Shown here one piece after another: positions 54,290 through 64,000 of a DNA stretch of 64,000 nucleotides. Location: contig OY754469.1 in NCBI GenBank assembly GCA_963575645.1, forward strand, positions 25,686,001-25,750,000, given 5' to 3'. The stretch's first letter is position 1, and each line of letters opens with the position of its first letter. The position numbers and the translations under genes were made by a program. The stretch is from Xanthostigma xanthostigma. Lineage: Eukaryota > Arthropoda > Insecta > Raphidioptera > Raphidiidae. The notes under the pieces were generated by a model. That model saw only the letters and a list, made by a program, of their open reading frames with translations. It had not been told where the DNA came from and made no database searches.

Positions 54290-55297
54290 ACGCATACAAG
54301 CAGTTTTTACATGCTTTATGACAATTAGGTGCAAATAAGTCTTTATAGGCAAAATTGCTTTATTTTATGAAGGTAAGTCTATTTACACTATAACATTCAG
54401 GTTTGGATCATTCTCTCATAAGAAATTGCAAACTGCATATTAACCATTATTTTAACGCAGACAAGCAGTTTTTACCTGCTTCACAACAATTGCGTGCAAA
54501 TGAGTCCTTATAGGCAAAATTGCTTTATTTTAAAAAGGTAAGTCTATTTACACTATAACATTCAGGTTTGGATCATTCTCTCATAAGAAAATGCAAACTG
54601 CATATTAACCATTATTTTAACGCATACAAGCAGTTTTTAAATGCTTTATGACAATTAGGGGCAAATGAGTCCTTATAGGCAAAATTGCTTTATTTAATGA
54701 AGGTAAGTCTATTTACACTATGACATTCAGGTTTGGATCTTTCTCTCATAAGAAAATGCAAACTGCATATTTACTATCATTTTAACGCATACAAGCAGTT
54801 TTTACATGCTTTATGACAATTAGGTGCAAATAAGTCTTTATAGGCAAAATTGCTTTATTTTATGAAGGTAAATCTATTTACACTATAACATTCAGGTTTG
54901 GATCATTCTCTCATAAGAAATTGCAAACTGCATATTAACCATTATTTTAACGCAGACAAGCAGTTTTTACCTGCTTCACAACAATTGCGTGCAAATGAGT
55001 CCTTATAGGCAAAATTGCTTTATTTTAAAAAGGTAATTCTATTTACACTATAACATTCAGGTTTGGATCATTCTCTCATAAGAAAATGCAAACTGCATAT
55101 TAACCATTATTTTAACGCATACAAGCAGTTTTTAAATGCTTTATGACAATTAGGGGCAAATGAGTCCTTATAGGCAAAATTGCTTTATTTAATGAAGGTA
55201 AGTCTATTTACACTATGACATTCAGGTTTGGATCTTTCTCTCATAAGAAAATGCAAACTGCATATTTACTATCATTTTAACGCATACAAGCAGTTTT
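54290..55297 (+). repeat. Tandem duplication of a 3-monomer unit (495 bp)
   Basis: The monomers with AGAAATTGCAAACTG and TTTTTACCTGCTTCACAAC at about 54,421-54,490 recur 495 bp later at about 54,916-54,985, together with TTTTAAAAAGGTAA and the GTTTTTAAATGC and GGATCTTTCTC monomers that follow. Similarity ends near 55,297. A third ACCTGCTTCACAAC site at 55,300 is offset by only two monomers, which marks the crossover into the next sequence. Confidence 0.75.
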
Positions 55298-56539
55298 TAC
55301 CTGCTTCACAACAATTGCGTGCAAATGAGTCCTTATAGACAAAATTGCTTTATTTTACAAAGGTAAGTCTATTTACACTATAACATTCAGGTTTGGATCA
55401 TTCTCTCATAAGAAAATGCAAACTGCATATTAACCATTATTTTAACGCAGACAAGAAGTTTTTACATGCTTCACGACAATTGCGTGCAAGTGAGTCTTTA
55501 TAGGCAAAATTGCTTTATTTTACAAAGGTAAGTCTATTTACACTATAACATTCAGGTTTGGATCATTCTCTCATAAGAAAATGCAAACTGCATATTAACC
55601 ATTATTTAAACGCAGACAAGCAGTTTTTACATGCTTTACGACAATTAAGTGCAAATAAGTCTTTATAGGCAAAATTGCTTTATTTCATGAGGGTAAGTCT
55701 ATTTACACTATAATATTCAGGTTTGGATCATTCTCTCATAAGAAAATGCAAACTGCATATTAACCATTATTTAAACGCAGACAAGCAGTTTTTACATGCT
55801 TTACGACAATTAGGTGCAAATAAGTCTTTATAGGCAAAATTGCTTTATTTCATGAGGGTAAGTCTATTTACACTATAATATTCAGGTTTGGATCATTCTT
55901 TCATAAGAAAATGCAAACTGCATATTTACTATCATTTTCACGCAGACAAGCAGTTTTTACATGCTTCACGACAATTGCGTGCAAATGAGTCCTTATAGGC
56001 AAAATTGCTTTATTTTACAAAGGTAAGTCTATTTACACTATAACATTCAGGTTTGGATCATTCTCTCATAAGAAAATGCAAACTGCATATTAACCATTAT
56101 TTTAACGCAAACAAGCAGTTTTTACATGCTTCACGACAATTGCGTGCAAATGAGTCCTTATAGAAAAAATTGCTTTATTACATGAAGGTAAGTCTATTTA
56201 CACTATAACATTTAGGTTTGGATCATTCTCTCATAAGAAAATGCAAACTGCATATAAACCGTTATTTTAACGCAAACAAGCAGTTTTTACATGCTTCACG
56301 ACAATTGCGTGCAAATGAGTCCTTATAGGCAAAATTGCTTTATTTTACAAAGGTAAGTCTATTTACACTATAACATTCAGGTTTGGATCATTCTCTCATA
56401 AGAAAATGCAAACTGCATATTAACCATTATTTAAACGCAGACAAGCAGTTCTTACATGCTTTACGACAATTAGGTGCAAATAAGTCTTTATAGGCAAAAT
56501 TGCTTTATTTCATGAGGGTAAGTCTATTTACACTATAAT

Positions 56540-59500
56540 ATTCAGGTTTGGATCATTCTTTCATAAGAAAATGCAAACTGCATATTAACCATTATTTTAA
56601 CGCAAACAAGCAGTTTTTACATGCTTCACGACAATTGCGTGCAAATGAGTCCTTATAGGCAAAATTGCTTTATTTCATGAAGGTAAGTCTATTTACACTA
56701 TAACATTTAGGTTTGGATCATTCTCTCATAAGAAAATGCAAACTGCATATTAACCAATATTTTAACGCAAACAAGCAGTTTTTACATGCTTCACGACAAT
56801 TGCGTGCAAATGAGTCCTTATAGGCAAAATTGCTTTATTTTACAAAGGTAAGTCTATTTACACTATAACATTCAGGTTTGGATCATTCTCTCATAAGAAA
56901 ATGCAAACTGCATATTTACCATTATTTAAACGCAGACAAGCAGTTTTTACATGCTTTACGACAATTAGGTGCAAATGAGTCCTTATAGGCAAAATTGCTT
57001 TATTTCATGAGGGTAAGTCTATTTACACTATAACATTCAGGTTTGGATCATTCTCTCATAAGAAAATGCAAACTGCATATTAACCATTATTTTAACGCAG
57101 ACAAGCAGTTTTTACATGCTTTATGACAATTAGGGGCAAATGAGTACTTATAGGCAAAATTGCTTTATTTCGTGAAGGTATAACAATTTACACTATAACA
57201 TTCAGGTTTGGATCATTTTCTCATTAGAAAATGCAAACTGCATATTATCCATTATTTTAACGCAGACAAGCAGTTTTTACATGCTTTACGACAATTAGGT
57301 GCAAATAAGTCCTTATAGGCAAAATTGCTTTATTTTACAAAGGTAAGTTTACTTAAACTATAACATTCAGGTTTAGATCATTCTCTCATAAGAAAATTCA
57401 AACTGCATATTAACTATTATTTTAACGCATACAAGCAGTTTTTACATGCTTTATGACAATTAGGTGAAAAAAAGTCTTTATAGGCAAAATTGCTTTATTT
57501 CATAAGGGTAAGTCTATTTACACTATAACATTCAGGTTTGGATCATTCTTTCATAAGGAAATGCAAACTGCATATTAACCATTATTTTAACGCAGACAAG
57601 CAGTTTTTACATGCTTCACGACAATTGCGTGCAAATTAGTCCTTATAGGCAAAATTGCTTTATTTCATAAGGGTAAGTCTATTTTCACTATAACATTCAG
57701 GTTTGGATCATTCTCTCATAAGTAAATGCAAACTGCATATTATACATTATTTTAACGCATACAAGCAGTTTTTACATGATTTATGACAATTAGGGGCAAA
57801 TGAGTCCCTATAGGCAAAATTGCTTTATTTCATGAAGGTAAGTCTATTTACACTATAACATTCAGGTTTGGATCATTCTCTCATAAGAAAATGCAAACTG
57901 CATATTAACCATTATTTTAACGCTGACAAGCAGTTTTTACATGATTTATGACAATTAGGGGCAAATGAGTCCCTATAGGCAAAATTGCTTTATTTCATGA
58001 AGGTAAGTCTATTTACACTATAACATTTAGGTTTGGATCATTCTTTCATAAGAAAATGCAAACTGCATAATAACCATTATTTTAACGCAGACAAGCAGTC
58101 TTTACATGCTTCACGACAATTGCATGCAAATGAGTCCTTATAGGCAAAATTGCTTTATTTTACAAAGGTAAGTCTATTTACACTATAACATTCAGGTTTG
58201 GATCATTCTCTCATAAGAAAATGCAAACTGCATATTAACCATTATTTAAACGCAGACAAGCAGTTTTTACATGCTTTACGACAATTAGGTGCAAATGAGT
58301 CTTTATAGGCTAAATTGCTTTATTTCATGAGGGTAAGTCTATTTACACTATAACATTCAGGTTTTGATCATTCTCTCATAAGAAAATGCAAACTGCATAT
58401 TTACTACCATTTTCACGCAGACAAGCAGTTTTTACATGCTTCACGACAATTGCGTGCAAATGAGTCCTTATATGCAAAATTGCTTTATTTTACAAAGGTA
58501 AGTCTATTTACACTATAATATTCAGGTTTGGATCATTCTCTCATAAGAAAATGCAAACTGCATATTAACCATTATTTAAACGCAGACAAGCAGTTTTTAC
58601 ATGCTTTACGACAATTAGGTGCAAATGAGTCTTTATAGGCAAAATTGCTTTATTTTATGAGGATAAGTCTATTTACACTATAACATTCAGGTTTGGATCA
58701 TTCTTTCATAAGAAAATGCAAACTGCATTTTAACCATTATTTTAACGCAGACAAGCAGTTTTTATATGCTTTATGACAATTAGGTGCAAATGAGTCTTTA
58801 TAGGCAAAATTGCTTTATTTCATGAGGGTAAGTCTATTTACACTATAACATTCAGGTTTGGATCATTCTCTCATAAGAAAATGCAAACTGCATATTAACC
58901 ATTATTTTAACGCAGACAAGCAGTTTTTACATGCTTTATGACAATTAGGGGCAAATGAGTCCTTATAGGCAAAATTGCTTTATTTCATGAAGGTATAACT
59001 ATTTACACTATAACATTCAGGTTTGGATCATTCTCTCATAAGAAAATGCAAACTGCATATTATCCATTATTTTAACGCAGACAAGCAGTTTTTACATGCT
59101 TTACGACAATTAGGTGCAAATAAGTCCTTATAGGCAAAATTGCTTTATTTTACAAAGGTAAGTTTACTTAAACTATAACATTCAGGTTTAGATCATTCTC
59201 TCATAAGAAAATGCAAACTGCATATTAACTATTATTTTAACGCATACAAGCAGTTTTTACATGCTTTATGAAAATTAGGTGCAAATGAGTCTTTATAGGC
59301 AAAATTGCTTTATTTCATGAGGATAAGTCCATTTACACTATAACATTCAGGTTTGGATCATTCTCTCATAAGAAAATGCAAACTGCATATTTACTATCAT
59401 TTTAACGCATACAAGCAGTTTTTACATGCTTTATGACAATTAGGTGCAAATGAGTCTTTATAGGCAAAATTGCTTTATTTCATGAGGGTAAGTCTATTTA

Positions 59501-61159
59501 CACTATAACGTTCAGGTTTGGATCATTCTTTCATAAGAGAATGCAAACTGCATATTAACCATTATTTTAACGCAGACAAGCAGTTTTTACTTGCTTCACG
59601 ACAATTAGGTGCAAATGAGTCCTTATAGGCAAAATTGCTTTATTTCATGAGGATAAGTCCATTTACACTATAACATTCAGGTTTGGATCATTCTCTCATA
59701 AGAAAATGCAAACTGCATATTTACTATCATTTTAACGCATACAAGCAGTTTTTACATGATTTATGACAATTAGGGGCAAATGAGTCCCTATAGGCAAAAT
59801 TGCTTTATTTCATGAAGGTAAGTCTATTTACACTATAACATTTAGGTTTGGATCATTCTTTCATAAGAAAATGCAAACTGCATAATAACCATTATTTTAA
59901 CGCAGACAAGCAGTTTTTACATGCTTCACGACAATTGCATGCAAATGAGTCCTTATAGGCAAAATTGCTTTATTTTACAAAGGTAAGTCTATTTACACTA
60001 TAACATTCAGGTTTGGATCATTCTCTCATAAGAAAATGCAAACTGCATATTAACCATTATTTAAACGCAGACAAGCAGTTTTTACATGCTTTACGACAAT
60101 TAGGTGCAAATGAGTCTTTATAGGCTAAATTGCTTTATTTCATGAGGGTAAGTCTTTTTACACTATAACATTCAGGTTTTGATCATTCTCTCATAAGAAA
60201 ATGCAAACTGCATATTTACTACCATTTTCACGCAGACAAGCAGTTTTTACATGCTTCACGACAATTGCGTGCAAATGAGTCCTTATATGCAAAATTGCTT
60301 TATTTTACAAAGGTAAGTCTATTTACACTATAATATTCAGGTTTGGATCATTCTCTCATAAGAAAATGCAAACTGCATATTAACCATTATTTAAACGCAG
60401 ACAAGCAGTTTTTACATGCTTTACGACAATTAGGTGCAAATGAGTCTTTATAGGCAAAATTGCTTTATTTTATGAGGATAAGTCTATTTACACTATAACA
60501 TTCAGGTTTGGATCATTCTTTCATAAGAAAATGCAAACTGCATATTAACCATTATTTTAACGCAAACAAGCAGTTTTTACATGCTTCACGACAATTGCGT
60601 GCAAATGAGTCCTTATAGGCAAAATTGCTTTATTTTACAAAGGTAAGTCTATTTACACTATAACATTCAGGTTTGGATCATTCTCTCATAAGAAAATGCA
60701 AACTGCATATTAACCATTATTTTAACGCTGACAAGCAGTTTTTACATGCTTTATGACAATTAGGGGCAAATGAGTCCCTATAGGCAAAATTGCATTATTT
60801 CATGAAGGTAAGTCTATTTACACTATAATATTTAGGTTTGGATCATTCTTTCATAAGAAAATGCAAACTGCATAATAACCATTATTTTAACGCAGACAAG
60901 CAGTTTTTACATGCTTCACGACAATTGCATGCAAATGAGTCCTTATAGGCAAAATTGCTTTATTTTACAAAGGTAAGTCTATTTACACTATAACATTTAG
61001 GTTTGGATCATTCTCTCATAAGAAAATGCAAACTGCATATTAACCAATATTTTAACGCAAACAAGCAGTTTTTACATGCTTTATGACAATTAGGGGCAAA
61101 TGAGTCCCTATAGGCAAAATTGCTTTATTTCATGAGGGTAAGTCTATTTACACTATAAT
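56540..61159 (+). repeat. 28-monomer higher-order unit (4,620 bp), first copy
   Basis: Sequence from about 56,540 recurs at an offset of 4,620 bp, exactly 28 monomers. Paired features are TTAACCAATATT, GAGTACTTATAGG with TTTCGTGAAGG, TATAACAATTTAC, CATTTTCTCATTAGAAAATG and the unusual GGTGAAAAAAAGTC (near 57,464 and 62,084). It contains a partial 11-monomer internal duplication at 57,935-60,540. The right copy runs to the window end with a deletion. Confidence 0.8.
57935..60540 (+). repeat. Internal duplication with 11-monomer spacing (1,815 bp)
   Basis: About 57,935-58,725 recurs at 59,750-60,540 with an offset of 1,815 bp. Paired markers are ACATGATTTATGAC, GCATAATAACC, CAATTGCATGCAAATG, TAGGCTAAATTGC and CATATTTACTACC. 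The copies part at 58,726 (GCATTTTAACC) against 60,541 (CATATTAACC). One difference is CAAGCAGTCTTTAC (near 58,095), present only in the first. Confidence 0.75.
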
Positions 61160-64000
61160 ATTCAGGTTTGGATCATTCTCTTATAAGAAAATGCAAACTG
61201 CATATTAACCATTATTTTAACGCAAACAAGCAGTTTTTACATGCTTCACGACAATTGCGTGCAAATGAGTCCTTATAGGCAAAATTGCTTTATTTCATGA
61301 ACTTAAGTCTATTTACACTATAACATTTAGGTTTGGATCATTCTCTCATAAGAAAATGCAAACTGCATATTAACCAATATTTTAACGCAAACAAGCAGTT
61401 TTTACATGCTTCACGACAATTGCGTGCAAATGAGTCCTTATAGGCAAAATTGCTTTATTTTACAAAGGTAAGTCTATTTACACTATAACATTCAGGTTTG
61501 TATCATTCTCTCATAAGAAAATGCAAACTGCATATTTACCATTATTTAAACGCATACAAGCAGTTTTTACATGCTTTACGACAATTAGGTGCAAATGAGT
61601 CCTTATAGGCAAAATTGCTTTATTTCATGAGGGTAAGTCTATTTACACTATAACATTCAGGTTTGGATCATTCTCTCATAAGAAAATGCAAACTGCATAT
61701 TAACCATTATTTTAACGCAGACAAGCAGTTTTTACATGCTTTATGACAATTAGGGGCAAATGAGTACTTATAGGCAAAATTGCTTTATTTCGTGAAGGTA
61801 TAACAATTTACACTATAACATTCAGGTTTGGATCATTTTCTCATTAGAAAATGCAAACTGCATATTATCTATTATTTTAACGCAGACAAGCAGTTTTTAC
61901 ATGCTTTACGACAATTAGGTGCAAATAAGTCCTTATAGGCAAAATTGCTTTATTTTACAAAGGTAAGTTTACTTAAACTATAACATTCAGGTTTAGATCA
62001 TTCTCTCATAAGAAAATTCAAACTGCATATTAACTATTATTTTAACGCATACAAGCAGTTTTTACATGCTTTATGACAATTAGGTGAAAAAAAGTCTTTA
62101 TAGGCAAAATTGCTTTATTTCATAAGGGTAAGTCTATTTACACTATAACATTCAGGTTTGGATCATTCTTTCATAAGGAAATGCAAACTGCATATTAACC
62201 ATTATTTTAACGCAGGCAAGCAGTTTTTACACGCTTCACGACAATTGCGTGCAAATTAGTCCTTATAGGCAAAATTGCTTTATTTTACAAAGGTTAGTCT
62301 ATTTTCACTGTAACATTCAAGTTTGGATCATTCTCTCATAAGTAAATGCAAACTGCATATTATACATTATTTTAACGCATACAAGCAGTTTTTACATGCT
62401 TTATGACAATTAGGGGCAAATGAGTCCTTATAGGCAAAATTGCTTTATTTCATGAAGGTAAGTCTATTTACACTATAACATTCAGGTTTGATCATTCTCT
62501 CATAAGAAATTGCAAACTGCATATTAACCATTATTTTAACGCTGACAAGCAGTTTTTACATGATTTATGACAATTAGGGGCAAATGAGTCCCTATAGGCA
62601 AAATTGCTTTATTTCATGAAGGTAAGTCTATTTACACTATAACATTTAGGTTTGGATCATTCTTTCATAAGAAAATGCAAACTGCATAATAACCATTATT
62701 TTAACGCAGACAAGCAGTCTTTACATGCTTCACGACAATTGCATGCAAATGAGTCCTTATAGGCAAAATTGCTTTATTTTACAAAGGTAAGTCTATTTAC
62801 ACTATAACATTCAGGTTTGGATCATTCTCTCATAAGAAAATGCAAACTGCATATTATCCATTATTTTAACGCAGACAAGCAGTTTTTACATGCTTTACGA
62901 CAATTAGGTGCAAATAAGTCCTTATAGGCAAAATTGCTTTATTTTACAAAGGTAAGTTTACTTAAACTATAACATTCAGGTTTAGATCATTCTCTCATAA
63001 GAAAATGCAAACTGCATATTAACTATTATTTTAACGCATACAAGCAGTTTTTACATGCTTTATGAAAATTAGGTGCAAATGAGTCTTTATAGGCAAAATT
63101 GCTTTATTTCATGAGGATAAGTCCATTTACACTATAACATTCAGGTTTGGATCATTCTCTCATAAGAAAATGCAAACTGCATATTTACTATCATTTTAAC
63201 GCATACAAGCAGTTCTTTTATGCTTTATGACAATTAGGTGCAAATGAGTCTTTATAGGCAAAATTGCTTTATTTCATGAGGGTAAGTCTATTTACACTAT
63301 AACGTTCAGGTTTGGATCATTCTTTCATAAGAGAATGCAAACTGCATATTAACCATTATTTTAACGCAGACAAGCAGTTTTTACTTGCTTCACGACAATT
63401 AGGTGCAAATGAGTCCTTATAGGCAAAATTGCTTTATTTCATGAGGATAAGTCCATTTACACTATAACATTCAGGTTTGGATCATTCTCTCATAAGAAAA
63501 TGCAAACTGCATATTTACTATCATTTTAACGCATACAAGCAGTTTTTACATGATTTATGACAATTAGGGGCAAATGAGTCCCTATAGGCAAAATTGCTTT
63601 ATTTCATGAAGGTAAGTCTATTTACACTATAACATTTAGGTTTGGATCATTCTTTCATAAGAAAATGCAAACTGCATAATAACCATTATTTTAACGCAGA
63701 CAAGCAGTTTTTACATGCTTCACGACAATTGCATGCAAATGAGTCCTTATAGGCAAAATTGCTTTATTTTACAAAGGTAAGTCTATTTACACTATAACAT
63801 TCAGGTTTGGATCATTCTCTCATAAGAAAATGCAAACTGCATATTAACCATTATTTAAACGCAGACAAGCAGTTTTTACATGCTTTACGACAATTAGGTG
63901 CAAATGAGTGTTTATAGGCTAAATTGCTTTATTTCATGAGGGTAAGTCTATTTACACTATAACATTCAGGTTTTGATCAGTCTCTCATAAGAAAATGCAA
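61160..64000 (+). repeat. 28-monomer higher-order unit, second copy, five monomers shorter
   Basis: The offset to the first copy is 4,620 until a 1-bp deletion near 62,490 (GTTTGATCATTC), then 4,619, and from about 62,850 it is 3,794. The last change equals five monomers missing, corresponding to about 58,220-59,050 of the first copy. After the join the copies agree again: GGATAAGTCCATTTAC (59,321 and 63,115), GAGAATGCAAACTGC (59,537 and 63,331) and TAGGCTAAATTGC (60,121 and 63,915). Private changes include GCAGTTCTTTTATGC near 63,211. The window ends inside this copy. Confidence 0.75.

Larger units (their letters stand above)
41514..64000 (+). repeat. Right satellite block, about 136 copies of the same monomer
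   Basis: The 165-bp array continues in the same phase and orientation to the window end. The common monomer forms are shared with the left block, but the marker GTTGTTAC was not seen here, nor was the 4-bp ACAATAAATTGCG insertion. Other variants are typical here: GTTTTTAAATGCTTTATGAC with TTTAATGAAGG, GCAAGTGAGTC, GCAAATTAGTCC, ATTATACATTATT, AATTAAGTGCAAATAAG and GGATCTTTCTCTC. Higher-order units are shorter: 3, 8, 11 and 28 monomers. The first monomer after the insertion has a 1-bp-longer T run (GCTTTTTTGACAATT near 41,605). No gene is present. Confidence 0.96.

Noticed and set aside
1..64000. CRISPR array
   Set aside because: Units are 165 bp with variation spread over the whole unit. There is no short constant repeat alternating with unique spacers and no associated gene.
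1..64000. Bacterial-style promoters, ribosome sites or terminators
   Set aside because: AT-rich stretches such as TATAAC occur in every monomer by repetition. With no genes around they carry no support as promoters.
1..64000. tRNA or other small RNA gene embedded in the monomer
   Set aside because: The small dyads in the monomer have arms of only 4 bp and do not form a cloverleaf. I saw no A-box and B-box pair.
1..64000. Telomeric repeats or a telomere-satellite junction
   Set aside because: No runs of TTAGGG, TTAGG or related short telomeric units were seen on either strand.

Overview
The window is non-coding tandem satellite DNA from end to end, interrupted once. A 165-bp, AT-rich monomer (about 31-32% G+C in a representative copy) repeats head-to-tail, always in the same orientation, for roughly 386 copies. 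Both ends of the window lie inside the array. This layout points to a eukaryotic nuclear genome in a heterochromatic, possibly pericentromeric or centromeric, block. I do not recognise the satellite family and cannot name the species. There are no genes, RNA genes, CRISPR arrays, operons or bacterial signals. Stops recur in every frame in almost every monomer, and the one longish open frame (61 codons) is an accident of monomer variants.

Layout. (1) 1-41,184 is the left satellite block. It is organised into long higher-order repeats: blocks of about 33, 35 and 41 monomers are duplicated, and the copies are recognised by shared private variants at a constant offset. The clearest are 1-4,590 with 5,449-8,882 (offset 5,448), 16,030-21,805 with 21,806-28,530 (offset 5,776 changing to 6,766), and a nearly perfect tandem duplication of a 5,771-bp unit spanning about 26,690-38,285. 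A young 7-monomer duplication (1,156 bp) sits inside 1,681-4,096. (2) 41,185-41,513 is a 329-bp insertion flanked by a 12-bp target-site duplication. It holds a perfect 129-bp inverted repeat around a 25-bp spacer, then a 46-bp unpaired tail. It looks like a foldback or MITE-type non-autonomous element. (3) 41,514-64,000 is the right satellite block, made of the same monomer but a different set of variants and higher-order units: 3-, 8-, 11- and 28-monomer duplications.

Interpretation. The variants are linked within monomers (for example CACGACAATTGCG with TTTTACAAAGG), and blocks are copied in whole monomers with later losses of 4-7 monomers. This is what repeated unequal exchange or amplification in a satellite predicts. 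The most distinctive object is the palindromic insertion. It splits one monomer exactly and lies close to the place where the left-hand variant set stops. Offsets and breakpoints were read by eye from diagnostic variants, so block edges are approximate to within about one monomer unless stated as exact.
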